A program made the translations under genes and the position numbers. A DNA stretch of 64,000 nt, taken from positions 1 through 64,000 of the forward strand of contig NZ_LZJW01000030.1 of assembly GCF_001667885.1 (NCBI RefSeq), written 5' to 3'. The notes under the pieces are model-generated. The model did not search any database, was not told the DNA's origin, and was given only the letters and a program-made list of their open reading frames with translations. Positions 1 to 8,053 of this stretch are shown piece after piece (the first letter of the stretch is position 1; the number at the start of each line of letters is the position of its first letter). The DNA is from Mycobacterium scrofulaceum. GTDB lineage: Bacteria; Actinomycetota; Actinomycetes; Mycobacteriales; Mycobacteriaceae.

Positions 1-178
1 CCCCCCCCCCCCCCCACCGCCGCCCCCGCCCTGGGGTGGTTATTACGGTCCTAGGCCATACATCTCGGCCAGCATCTGCGCGCCGATCCCGTTCGTCCAT
101 ATCTGCGCCGGAATCTGACATCACCCGACGAACGCCAAACCGGCTGATACCCACCAGGGGGCTCACCCCGAGATGGTT
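1..178. other. Left-edge stretch with C15 homopolymer and no intact gene
   Basis: The window opens with 15 consecutive C and a C-rich run to about position 30. On the minus strand one frame reads as a plausible protein end (residues QIPAQIWTNGIGAQMLAEMY, then GLGP) before a double TAA at 45-40. That frame is closed by a TGA at 123-121 and has no start codon, so it is at most 26 codons. A second minus frame from an ATG at 121 runs off the edge through the G homopolymer. I cannot name a gene here; it may be a gene remnant or a frameshifted gene end. Confidence 0.3.
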
Positions 179-1027
179 TCAGCGGCGCCGTATCCACACG
201 ACGACGCCGATGACTGCCGCCAGAACCGCCACCGCGGCCACCACCGGCGCGACGCGGCGTGACGGGACCGCACTCGGCGCCGCAGCGGCGAAGTGGTTCG
301 CCGGTGTTGAGTTTTCGAGGTGCGGGGCCACGGGCTTGTGCGTCGCCGGGATCCCCGACCGCTCGGGCAGATCGCGATGCGTTGTGCCCGCGTCGACCGG
401 CATGGTCGGTCGCGGGCGGGCTGCCTCTGCCGGCGCCGGGGACGAGCTTCGCCGGGCGCCGACCTGCGGCGCCGTTACCGCGGGTGGCGAAGCATCTGGC
501 GGGCGGTCCGCTGCAGTCGCCGACGCCTGCCCCTGATCACGTCCCCGTCGCGGCACCCAGGTCTCGTCGCCCAGCTCGTCGGGAATCAGCCACATCAGCA
601 GCGCGAAGTTGACCGCCGCCAGCACACCGTGCAAGACGATGTCAGCCGCGTGGAACCCCAACGGTGTCGGCATCGCGCGCGCCGTTGCGACGCTGCTGAA
701 AAACAGCAACAACGTGTAGGCCACCGCACTCAGCGCCGTGACCGTGATTGCGGCGCGGCGACGGGCGACGGCCGCTATGGCCGCCACTCCCAGCGCCAGC
801 AGCACGGCGCTTTCCGCGGGTGTTGCCGCCAGACCGAGGACCGGGGTCCCGGTCGGGCCCGCCCGCGGATGCAGCGCCGCCGACACCAGCCCGGCGATAC
901 CGAACGCAGACACCAGAACGCCCTCGGCGAGCAGCAACCACCGCCCGCTACGAAACCGCCCCGGGTCCATCCGGACCCTGCGCAAACCCGACGTCGCCCC
1001 CGGGACTGGCCCCGCCGTAACCGGCAT
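179..1027 (-). CDS. DUF4383-like integral membrane protein with C-terminal anchor
   Basis: This 282-residue protein begins with four hydrophobic segments (roughly residues 27-50, 65-85, 93-113 and 125-145). The start of that block, GRWLLLAEGVLVSAFGIAGL, is typical of actinobacterial DUF4383 membrane proteins. A long Pro/Ala/Ser-rich linker follows (about 155-255), then a final membrane helix (about 258-278) capped by WIRRR. The start at 1027 is supported by a GGAGG ribosome site about 7 bases upstream. No function is established for the family. The linker and extra tail helix make this longer than simple DUF4383 proteins, and it could place the linker on the outside of the membrane. Confidence 0.75.
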   Translation of the reverse strand: MPVTAGPVPGATSGLRRVRMDPGRFRSGRWLLLAEGVLVSAFGIAGLVSAALHPRAGPTGTPVLGLAATPAESAVLLALGVAAIAAVARRRAAITVTALSAVAYTLLLFFSSVATARAMPTPLGFHAADIVLHGVLAAVNFALLMWLIPDELGDETWVPRRGRDQGQASATAADRPPDASPPAVTAPQVGARRSSSPAPAEAARPRPTMPVDAGTTHRDLPERSGIPATHKPVAPHLENSTPANHFAAAAPSAVPSRRVAPVVAAVAVLAAVIGVVVWIRRR

Positions 1028-1144
1028 CGCGCGACCTCCAGCCTGAACAGCAACTGCTATCGCATCGGCTACCCATTGCGGTCGTGATTACTCCACCGGT
1101 CTTCGTCCGGGAGCCGGCAGACCTTGGCCGCGCGACCTGGCGCG

Positions 1145-1219
1145 TGGAGCCCCCTGTCAGGATTGAACTGACGACCGCTCGCTTACAAGGCGAGTGCTCT
1201 ACCACTGAGCTAAGGAGGC
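1145..1219 (-). tRNA. tRNA-Thr (anticodon TGT)
   Basis: Read on the minus strand, the sequence folds as a cloverleaf. The acceptor strands GCCTCCT and AGGGGGC pair with one G-T wobble. The D arm is GCTCAGTGGTAGAGC, the anticodon stem is CTCGC/GCGAG around the loop CTTGTAA (anticodon TGT, threonine), and the T arm contains GTTCAATCC. A CCA is encoded after the discriminator base. It sits between two minus-strand protein genes, separate from the phoPR locus. Confidence 0.95.
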
Positions 1220-1247
1220 GGGATCGAACCGGTCCAAGCCTAATCGG

Positions 1248-1964
1248 TCACTCGCCGCTGTCGATCACACGCGTGGAGCGCACCGACCGGGACGCGGGAC
1301 GCCGACGACCCGGCAGCGGAATGCGGTCGGCGATGTTGCTCAGCGGGTTGACCACCATGGTCAGCGCGACGACGGCGTCTTGCAGCGTGGCGATCGCGGG
1401 CTCCAGCGCTTCCATCCCGGGCGTCAGCCGCGCCAAGGTGTCGGCGACGTCTGTGAGCTGGTCCAGCGGTCCATTCTTCGCGGTCAGTTTGTCGACCAGG
1501 CCGCCCTCGCTGAGCAGCCGGTCGGCCAGCCCATCCTCGGCCAGCAGCCGCTCGATCAACCCGTCCTCGGCGACGAGCTGATCGGCCAGCCCGCCGGGCT
1601 GCAGCGTGCGGTGCAACCCGCCACCCTCCGCGGTCAGGCGGTCGAGCAGACCGCCCTCCGACGTCAGCATGTCCACCACCCCGCCTGGGCGCAGCAACCG
1701 GTCGATCGGCCCGTCCGGCGCCACCGCCCGCCCAAGGGGCGCGTCGTCGTCCAGCAGGCGGGCGAGCCGATTGGCGCGAACGATCGCGTCGTCGATTCCC
1801 CACATCGATGTCATGGCGGTCGATCCGGCGGTCCCGCTGTCGCCCAAAGCCCGCTTCGCCACACCCACCGCGGCGCTCGCGACGGTCAGGCCGGCGTCGG
1901 CGGCGGCAAGCCCGACGCGTGCCGGGGCGGTCGCGGTCGCGACGATCCGTGCGGCGAAGTTCAT
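1248..1964 (-). CDS. Decapeptide-repeat protein (Rv0756c-like)
   Basis: This 238-residue protein occupies the position of M. tuberculosis Rv0756c, upstream of and divergent from phoP. Its N-terminus (1-50) is Ala-rich and may be amphipathic. Residues about 76-170 form a run of ten-residue repeats with glycine at positions 85, 95, 105, 115, 125, 135, 145, 155 and 165 and leucine near each 90+10n position. Typical units are LADQLVAEDG, LIERLLAEDG and LADRLLSEGG. A short helical-looking region and a basic tail follow. I recognise no enzyme motif. The regular period suggests a repetitive fold or a binding surface. Only a weak ribosome site precedes the ATG at 1964. Confidence 0.8.
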   Translation of the reverse strand: MNFAARIVATATAPARVGLAAADAGLTVASAAVGVAKRALGDSGTAGSTAMTSMWGIDDAIVRANRLARLLDDDAPLGRAVAPDGPIDRLLRPGGVVDMLTSEGGLLDRLTAEGGGLHRTLQPGGLADQLVAEDGLIERLLAEDGLADRLLSEGGLVDKLTAKNGPLDQLTDVADTLARLTPGMEALEPAIATLQDAVVALTMVVNPLSNIADRIPLPGRRRPASRSVRSTRVIDSGE

Positions 1965-2071
1965 TCCACGAGTCTATTCGCGACGCGGCGGCGTCATCCG
2001 GCGCAGGTCCAAGCCGATGCGCTGATTCCTGGCAGACTACTATCAGAGTGTTGGCACTGAGCTCCCAGCAA

Positions 2072-2089
2072 TCACACAATCTTCACATA
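2072..2089 (+). promoter_or_regulatory. Candidate PhoP box in the phoP promoter
   Basis: TCACACA and TCACATA are two 7-bp direct repeats separated by 4 bp (ATCT), 32 bp before the phoP start codon. Mycobacterial PhoP is known to bind direct repeats related to TCACAGC with 4-bp spacing, and phoP is autoregulated. Spacing and sequence fit that model with two mismatches to TCACAGC in the first copy's last bases and two in the second. Binding is inferred. Confidence 0.6.
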
Positions 2090-2120
2090 GGAAACGTTCA
2101 ACTAAGGGGCGAAGAACCTG

Positions 2121-2840
2121 ATGACCGCGGCATCCCCAACCGAAACGAAACCGGAGGCTCGCGTCCTCGTGGTCGACGACGAGGCCAACATCGTCGAGTT
2201 GCTCTCGGTGAGCCTCAAATTCCAGGGTTTCGAGGTCTACACCGCAACCAACGGAGCCCAGGCGCTGGATCGGGCGCGTGAAGCGCGTCCCGACGCGGTG
2301 ATCCTCGATGTGATGATGCCGGGCATGGACGGGTTCGGGGTCTTGCGGCGCCTGCGCGCCGACGGCATCGACGCCCCGGCGCTGTTCCTCACGGCCCGGG
2401 ATTCGTTGCAGGACAAGATCGCCGGCCTCACCCTCGGCGGCGACGACTACGTGACCAAGCCGTTCAGCCTCGAAGAGGTGGTCGCCCGGTTGCGGGTCAT
2501 CCTCCGGCGGGCCGGCAAGGGCGGCGCCGAGCCCCGCAGCGCCCGATTGACGTTCGCCGACATCGAACTCGACGAAGAAACCCACGAAGTGTGGAAGGCG
2601 GGCGAACCGGTCTCGCTCTCGCCGACCGAATTCACGCTGCTGCGTTACTTTGTCATCAACGCGGGCACCGTCTTGAGCAAGCCCAAAATCCTCGATCACG
2701 TCTGGCGATACGACTTCGGAGGTGACGTCAATGTCGTCGAGTCCTACGTGTCGTACCTGCGCCGCAAGATCGACACCGGCGAGAAGCGGCTGCTGCACAC
2801 GTTGCGCGGAGTCGGTTATGTGTTGCGGGAACCACGCTGA
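2121..2840 (+). CDS. phoP: PhoP response regulator (OmpR family)
   Basis: This 239-residue two-component response regulator controls virulence lipid synthesis, ESX-1 secretion and acid/redox responses in mycobacteria. The receiver domain (about 14-125) has the acidic pair D19-D20 (VLVVDDE), the phospho-acceptor D63 (VILDVMMPGMDG), T91 (FLTARD) and K113 (VTKPF). The C-terminal winged-helix domain (about 140-237) carries LSPTEFTLLRYF and the recognition region NVVESYVSYLRRKID. It is slightly shorter at the N-terminus than the 247-residue M. tuberculosis protein. phoR follows 40 bp downstream on the same strand, so the pair is probably one operon. A PhoP-box-like repeat upstream suggests autoregulation. 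Confidence 0.97.
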   Translation: MTAASPTETKPEARVLVVDDEANIVELLSVSLKFQGFEVYTATNGAQALDRAREARPDAVILDVMMPGMDGFGVLRRLRADGIDAPALFLTARDSLQDKIAGLTLGGDDYVTKPFSLEEVVARLRVILRRAGKGGAEPRSARLTFADIELDEETHEVWKAGEPVSLSPTEFTLLRYFVINAGTVLSKPKILDHVWRYDFGGDVNVVESYVSYLRRKIDTGEKRLLHTLRGVGYVLREPR

Positions 2841-2880
2841 GCCCGGGCTCGGTCGCCAGCGCTAGCGAAGAATCACCCAC

Positions 2881-4323
2881 ATGGCCACACAGCATCGACG
2901 CGGATTGCCGCTCCGGGTAGGGCTGGTCGCCGCCACCCTGGTCCTGGTGGCCTGCGGCCTGGCTGTCTCGGGCATCGCGGTCACGTCGATCCTGCGGCAC
3001 AGCCTGGTCGCCCGGATCGATCAAACTCTGCTCGACGCGTCCCGGGGCTGGGCGCAGGCCCCGCGGCGGCAGTCGCCGCCGCCCTATGAGGGCCCGGACC
3101 CGGCCCGGCCGCCGTCGAAGTTTTACGTGCGCGGCATCGGCACCGACGGCACCCCGTTCACCGCCATCAACGACCGCAACGCAGAACCGGCGCTGCCGGC
3201 CAACAACGACGTGGGTCCGAACCCGACGACGCTGCCCTCGGTCAACGGGTCCGACATCCTGTGGCGCGCGGTGTCGGTGCGTGGCCCGCACGGCCTGACG
3301 ACGGTCGCGATCGACCTGTCCGACGTCCAACACACGGTCAGCTCCCTCGTCTGGTTGCAGATCGGCATCGGGGTCGCGGTGCTGGTGGTGGTCGGCATCG
3401 CCGGTTTCGCGGTGGTCCAGCGCAGCCTGCGGCCGCTGTCCGAGGTCGAGCAGACCGCCGCGGCGATCGCCGCGGGCCAGCTGGATCGCCGTGTGCCCGA
3501 ACGTGATCCGCGCACCGAGGTGGGCCGGCTGTCCCTGGCCCTCAACGGCATGCTCGCGCAGATCCAGCAGGCCCTCGCGTCGTCGGAGTCGTCGGCCGAA
3601 AAGGCCCGCGGATCCGAGGAGCGGATGCGACGGTTCATCACCGACGCCAGTCATGAGCTGCGCACCCCGCTGACCACCATCCGCGGTTTCGCCGAACTGT
3701 ATCGCCAGGGCGCCGCGCGCGACGTCGCCATGCTGCTGTCCCGGATCGAAAGCGAAGCCAGCCGGATGGGCCTGCTGGTCGACGATCTGCTGTTGCTGGC
3801 CCGCCTCGATGTGCAGCGGCCGCTCGAGCACAACCGCGTCGACTTGCTTGCGCTGGCCAGCGACGCGGTTCACGACGCACAGGCGATGGATCCGAAACGC
3901 ACTATCACCATGGAGGTGCTCGACGGCCCCGGCACCCCGGAGGTGCTCGGCGACGAACCGAGGATCCGTCAGGTGCTGAGCAACCTCGTCGCCAACGCGT
4001 TGCAGCACACCCCGGAGAACGCCGACGTCACCGTTCGGGTCGGCACCAAGGGCGCCGACGCGGTGCTGGAAGTGGCCGACAAGGGACCCGGCATGACCGA
4101 GCAGGACGCATCACGGGTGTTCGAGCGGTTCTACCGCACCGACTCGTCGCGGGCCCGCGCCAGCGGCGGAACCGGGTTGGGGCTGTCGATCGTCGACTCA
4201 CTGGTGCGCGCGCACGGTGGCGACGTCAAGGTGACGACCTCACCTGGGGAGGGCTGCTGTTTCCGCGTCACGCTGCCCCGCGTCAGCGAGGTGCCGGCCC
4301 AGGAGCCAGTTCACGCCAACTGA
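2881..4323 (+). CDS. phoR: PhoR sensor histidine kinase
   Basis: This 480-residue membrane kinase is the partner of PhoP. TM1 spans about residues 12-37, a periplasmic sensor loop about 38-155 (Pro-rich near 61-80), and TM2 about 157-179. A HAMP linker (180-232) leads to the dimerisation/phosphoacceptor domain with H258 in [12 protein letters not shown]. The HATPase_c domain shows an N box ([10 protein letters not shown]), a G1 box (DKGPGM), an F box (FERFYR) and a G2 box ([10 protein letters not shown]). Length and order match mycobacterial PhoR. The last 13 bp overlap tail to tail with the HIT gene, leaving no room for a separate terminator. Confidence 0.97.
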   Translation: MATQHRRGLPLRVGLVAATLVLVACGLAVSGIAVTSILRHSLVARIDQTLLDASRGWAQAPRRQSPPPYEGPDPARPPSKFYVRGIGTDGTPFTAINDRNAEPALPANNDVGPNPTTLPSVNGSDILWRAVSVRGPHGLTTVAIDLSDVQHTVSSLVWLQIGIGVAVLVVVGIAGFAVVQRSLRPLSEVEQTAAAIAAGQLDRRVPERDPRTEVGRLSLALNGMLAQIQQALASSESSAEKARGSEERMRRFITDASHELRTPLTTIRGFAELYRQGAARDVAMLLSRIESEASRMGLLVDDLLLLARLDVQRPLEHNRVDLLALASDAVHDAQAMDPKRTITMEVLDGPGTPEVLGDEPRIRQVLSNLVANALQHTPENADVTVRVGTKGADAVLEVADKGPGMTEQDASRVFERFYRTDSSRARASGGTGLGLSIVDSLVRAHGGDVKVTTSPGEGCCFRVTLPRVSEVPAQEPVHAN

Positions 4324-4715
4324 GCCAGCGCCGCCTTGATCTTGGCCTGGGCGTCGTCGAGGGACTCCGGTGACGGGTTGCGGTCGACGTTGGCGAACCC
4401 GAAGTCGCTCAGGCGGCGGGTGGGGAAGACGTGAACGTGCAGGTGGGGCACCTCGAGGCCAGCGATGATCACCCCCGCGCGCTCCGTCTTGAAGGCCTTG
4501 CACACGGCCTTACCGATGAGCTGACTCACCGACATGATCTTGCCGAAGGCCTCGCCGTCGACGTCCTGCCACTGATCGATTTCGGCCCGCGGCACCACCA
4601 GTGTGTGGCCCTGGGTCATGGGCTCGATCGTCAAGAACGCGACGACGTCGTCGTCCTCGTAGACGAAACGGCCGGGAAGTTCACGGTTGATGATCTTGGT
4701 GAAGATCGACGCCAT
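4311..4715 (-). CDS. HIT-family nucleotide-binding hydrolase
   Basis: This 134-residue protein has the histidine-triad motif HLHVHVF near its C-terminus, preceded by [12 protein letters not shown], which is typical of the HIT fold. Such enzymes hydrolyse or transfer nucleotidyl groups from dinucleotides or aminoacyl- and phosphoramidate-nucleotides; the substrate cannot be read from sequence. I placed the start at [10 protein letters not shown] (4715) rather than at an in-frame ATG 63 bp upstream, because homologues begin there. It corresponds by order to Rv0759c. It converges with phoR and shares 13 bp with its end. Confidence 0.92.
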   Translation of the reverse strand: MASIFTKIINRELPGRFVYEDDDVVAFLTIEPMTQGHTLVVPRAEIDQWQDVDGEAFGKIMSVSQLIGKAVCKAFKTERAGVIIAGLEVPHLHVHVFPTRRLSDFGFANVDRNPSPESLDDAQAKIKAALAQLA

Positions 4716-4866
4716 GGCCCCAGCATAGGGCGTCGAAATTGCCGCCACGGCTGTGGTCGCCGTCCACATCACGACCATGACGGCAACCTCGGCGATGAGT
4801 TCGACGGATGGCGAAGGTCAATCCCTGCAAGATCGCCAACTCGGATAGATGTTCAGGAGATTCGCC

Positions 4867-5523
4867 ATGCCACAGGTCCGCGTGCACAACCTCTCGGTCT
4901 CCCTCGACGGTTTCGCCACGGGCAGTGGCCAAAGCCTGGACGCACCGTTCGGGCACGCCGGGCGTCGGTTGCACGAGTGGTTTTTCGCGACCCGCACCTT
5001 CCACGCGATGCACGGCGAGCCGGGCGGAACGACGGGCATCGACGACGCCATGGCCAGCATGTGGGAGCGAGGAATCGGCACCGAAATCATGGGGCGCAAC
5101 AAGTTCGGGCCTCAGCGCGGCCCGTGGGCGGACCAAGACGGCGACGCGGAATGGAAAGGCTGGTGGGGCGCCGATCCCCCATTTCATACCCCGGTCTTCG
5201 TACTCACCCATCACCCCCGACCGTCGATCGAGATGGAGGGTGGCACCACCTTCCACTTCCTCGACGCCAGTCCCGAGGAAGCCCTTCGGCACGTGCGAAA
5301 GACTTTGGGAGATGTCGACGTTCGCGTGGGCGGGGGCCCCTCGACCGTCCGCCAATTCCTCGCTGCCGACCTCGTCGACCACCTGCACGTCGTCCTGGTG
5401 CCGATCGTCCTGGGACACGGGGAGTCGTTGTGGGAAGGTCTGGAAGGCCTCGAGCGGCGATTTGAGCTGGAGTCGACGACCAGCCCTAGCGGGGTCACGC
5501 ACCTGAGCTTTACGCGCCGCTAG
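4867..5523 (+). CDS. DHFR/RibD C-terminal-like reductase
   Basis: This 218-residue protein of the RibD_C/dihydrofolate-reductase-like superfamily has an N-terminal NLSVSLDGFATG strand-loop, IMGRNKFG, a central VFVLTHHPR and the NADPH-site region VRVGGGPSTVRQFLAADLVD, followed by HLHVVLVPIVLGHG. These are the family's usual landmarks. Many actinobacterial members are uncharacterised NADPH reductases. The start at 4867 follows AGGAGA with 7-bp spacing, better than the in-frame ATG 18 bp upstream. It lies alone on the plus strand between the HIT and SnoaL genes, a place where M. tuberculosis has no gene as far as I recall. Confidence 0.88.
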   Translation: MPQVRVHNLSVSLDGFATGSGQSLDAPFGHAGRRLHEWFFATRTFHAMHGEPGGTTGIDDAMASMWERGIGTEIMGRNKFGPQRGPWADQDGDAEWKGWWGADPPFHTPVFVLTHHPRPSIEMEGGTTFHFLDASPEEALRHVRKTLGDVDVRVGGGPSTVRQFLAADLVDHLHVVLVPIVLGHGESLWEGLEGLERRFELESTTSPSGVTHLSFTRR

Positions 5524-5539
5524 GCAAATCGCCGCCGGC

Positions 5540-5959
5540 TCAGTCTTCCTGGCCGAACTCCATCACGTCGAGGTTCCAGTACCCGCGCATGTTGGTGATC
5601 AGCCCCGCCTCGTTGACCTTGTAGGTGAACACGCCGCGCACCTTGCTGGTCATCCCGCTCTCAAACTTGCTCTGCAGCACGAGAATATGAGCGATCTCAT
5701 CGGGCGAGCTCGACGGAAAAGTCTCTTCGCAGGTGATGGTCAGCTGATTCTTGGCGATGTTGTTGTCGAAGAACTCGCCGACGGCCGCCTTGCCGCGCAC
5801 CCCGGTGCCGTCGGGGTTGGTGACGGACTTGCCGATCGGATCCTCGATGACGACATCGTCGGTCATCAGCGCCAGCCAGCCGTCCCGGTCTTTGCCTTGC
5901 GCGCAGCGCCAGGACGACTGCGACGCGGTCAATGCCGGGGATTGAGCGGTTTGGGTCAT
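5540..5959 (-). CDS. SnoaL/ketosteroid-isomerase-fold protein (Rv0760c-like)
   Basis: This 139-residue protein has the cone-shaped NTF2/SnoaL fold and the same length as M. tuberculosis Rv0760c, whose structure is of the steroid delta-isomerase type. Visible landmarks are LMTDDVVIEDPIG near residue 32, GVRGKAAVGEFFD and MRGYWNLDVMEF at the end. The start at 5959 has a strong AGGAGA site with suitable spacing. It is the last gene of the minus-strand run that includes the OYE reductase, ADH, ferredoxin and CYP51, consistent with a role on a lipid or steroid-like substrate. Activity on any given ligand is not shown by sequence. Confidence 0.9.
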   Translation of the reverse strand: MTQTAQSPALTASQSSWRCAQGKDRDGWLALMTDDVVIEDPIGKSVTNPDGTGVRGKAAVGEFFDNNIAKNQLTITCEETFPSSSPDEIAHILVLQSKFESGMTSKVRGVFTYKVNEAGLITNMRGYWNLDVMEFGQED

Positions 5960-5973
5960 GGTTATCTCTCCTG

Positions 5974-8031
5974 TCACTCGATTTTGCACGCGGCGCGTGC
6001 GCCTTCCTCGGTTGCCTTGCGAATCAGTCCCAGCCCGGTGCAGTCACCGGCGGCGTGCACCTGGGCGCCGGGCAGGGCGGCGACCAGCGCGTCGAACAGA
6101 GTGGTGTCGGGTTCGACCGTGCCGGCCAGCACGACGCTGTCGGCCTGCAGCCGCCGGCTGGCGCCTCCCACCGACGTGAACACCACCGCGTCGCTGGTGA
6201 TCCGTTCCACGGTCGCCCGGACGAGCACGGTGACGCCTAACCGGTCGAGGCGATCCATGTGTTCGGTCTTGCGTTTGTTGCCCACTTCCGGGGCGATGGT
6301 CTTGCCGGGTTCGAGTATCGACACGAACCGGCCGCGGCTCGCCAGGAATTCGGCCAGTTCCAGGGCGACCAGGTCACCGCCGATGATGGTGACCCGGCGT
6401 TTGATCGGCATCCAGACGCGGCTGGCCAGCCGAACCGCGGCGGGCCGCAGGAGCCGTTGCCGCCAGCCGCCGAGCGCGGAAGCCCCCAGCCGTTGCCAGG
6501 CCGGTGCATCGGATTGGGCTTGGCCACCGAGCAGTTCGCGCAATCCGGGTCCGGTGTACACGTGCGGCAGATCGCACCCGGGGATCGCAGGCACGGCGAC
6601 ACGGCCCCCGGTGGCCACGACCACCGCGTCGGGGCCGGCATCGACGACATCCTGAGCCGAAACCGCGTGGCCCAGGCGGATTTCCGCGTCGCTGAGGCTG
6701 ATCTCGTCGCGCAGGTAGCGCAGGAACGGCTGGTTTTCCGGGTGCAGGATCGAGGCCCAGCGCAACGCCCCGCCCAATGCGGCGCTGCGTTCGAAAAGGG
6801 TGACTCGGTGACCGCGTTGGGCGGCGACCCGCGCGGCCTCCATGCCGGCCGGCCCGCCGCCGATGACCACCACGCGCTTCGCGCGCGCGGCGCGAGCCGC
6901 CGACAATTCCCGTTCTTTACCGGTACGCGGATTGACGGCACAGTCGACCGAAAATCGCTGTTCCATTGCGTCGATGCAGTTTTCGCAAGAGATGCACTTG
7001 CGAACCCGGTGTGCGCGCCCCTCGCGCACCTTGCGTGGGAGATCGGGGTCGGCCAACAGGGGACGTCCCATGGCGATGAAGTCGGCACGCCCGTCGGCCA
7101 GGATCCGTTCGGCCCGCACCGGGTCGTGGATGCGGCCGACGGCGATCACCGGCACGTCGACCACCTGCTTGACCGCGGCCGCGGCCCCGACGTTGAGCCC
7201 GTCGCCGTCGTCGGCGCCGTTGACCATCCCGGTCACCAACCGGTCGATGACCCCGCCGCTGACGTGAAACGCGTCGACACCGGCCGCCACGAATTCAGGT
7301 GCCAGCTGCGCCGTCTCGTAGATGGGCCGCCCGCCCGCGACGCGTTCGTAGCCCGAGATGCGCAACGTGATCGGCAGGGCGTCGCCGATCTCGGAGCGGA
7401 TCGCGGCCAGCGCCTCCAGCACCACCCGCGCCCGGCCGCGCGGTGCATCGCCGCGGTAGTCGTCGGTGCGTCGATTGCGTTGCGGGGCAAGGAAGGAGCC
7501 CAGCAGCATGTAGCCGTGGGCGGCGTGCAGCTCGATGCCGTCATAGCCGGCCTCGACGGCTCGCCGCGCCGCGGCCTTAAACAGATCGAACACACCGCAC
7601 AGCTGCTGCTTGCTGATCTCGACCGACGGGCGCCCGGTGAGGTAGGAAGGAATCACCGACGGTCCCAATGACGTGACCCCGAAGATTTCGGGCCCCAGGC
7701 CGTCGGGGCCGGCATGCACGATCTGCGGCTGGATCTTGGCGCCGTGCTCGTGCACGACGTCCACCAGCGCCCGATGCGCGTCGACCGCTTCGTCGGTGGC
7801 CAGGTGCAGGCCGCCGGGCGTCTCGGGGTGTTGATGATCGATTCCGGTGGCGCCCAGCGTGATCAGGCCGACGCCGCCCTCGGCGCGGGCGGCGAAATAG
7901 TCGCGGGTGCGCTCCGACGGCAACCCGTCCGGCGTGCCGTACATGGTCTCCATCGGAGACATGACGATGCGGTTGCGCACCGTCATGGCGCCGATGCGGC
8001 CCGGCGCCATCAGGTGACCGAACCCGGTCAC
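5974..8031 (-). CDS. OYE-type FMN/Fe-S/FAD reductase (2,4-dienoyl-CoA reductase family)
   Basis: This 685-residue enzyme starts with an FMN-binding TIM barrel of the old yellow enzyme family (about 1-340; HAAHGYMLLGSFLAP and AMGRPLLADPDLPRK are visible). A [4Fe-4S] motif follows (CISCENC, then a fourth Cys 12 residues on), then an FAD domain (VVVIGGGPAGMEAARVAA) and an NAD(P) domain (RRVTIIGGDLVALELAEFLA). Enzymes of this build reduce conjugated C=C bonds (FadH, enoate reductases) or oxidise amines (trimethylamine dehydrogenase). The spacing of the cysteines (2, 2, 11) is nearer the latter type. It lies 22 bp after adhB and 14 bp before the SnoaL gene, so co-transcription is likely. It is absent from this place in M. 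tuberculosis as I remember it. Confidence 0.9.
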   Translation of the reverse strand: MTGFGHLMAPGRIGAMTVRNRIVMSPMETMYGTPDGLPSERTRDYFAARAEGGVGLITLGATGIDHQHPETPGGLHLATDEAVDAHRALVDVVHEHGAKIQPQIVHAGPDGLGPEIFGVTSLGPSVIPSYLTGRPSVEISKQQLCGVFDLFKAAARRAVEAGYDGIELHAAHGYMLLGSFLAPQRNRRTDDYRGDAPRGRARVVLEALAAIRSEIGDALPITLRISGYERVAGGRPIYETAQLAPEFVAAGVDAFHVSGGVIDRLVTGMVNGADDGDGLNVGAAAAVKQVVDVPVIAVGRIHDPVRAERILADGRADFIAMGRPLLADPDLPRKVREGRAHRVRKCISCENCIDAMEQRFSVDCAVNPRTGKERELSAARAARAKRVVVIGGGPAGMEAARVAAQRGHRVTLFERSAALGGALRWASILHPENQPFLRYLRDEISLSDAEIRLGHAVSAQDVVDAGPDAVVVATGGRVAVPAIPGCDLPHVYTGPGLRELLGGQAQSDAPAWQRLGASALGGWRQRLLRPAAVRLASRVWMPIKRRVTIIGGDLVALELAEFLASRGRFVSILEPGKTIAPEVGNKRKTEHMDRLDRLGVTVLVRATVERITSDAVVFTSVGGASRRLQADSVVLAGTVEPDTTLFDALVAALPGAQVHAAGDCTGLGLIRKATEEGARAACKIE

Positions 8032-8053
8032 GCGCGACTCAGCGGGTGGTTGG

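Noticed and set aside
2728..4008. Long minus-strand open frame antisense to phoR
   Set aside because: It is a codon-bias shadow of a clear histidine kinase gene, with low-complexity Arg/Asp-rich composition and no recognisable domain.
6259..7671. Long plus-strand open frame opposite the OYE reductase
   Set aside because: High GC3 on the other strand keeps this frame open; the product has no known motifs and the opposite strand encodes a well-conserved enzyme.
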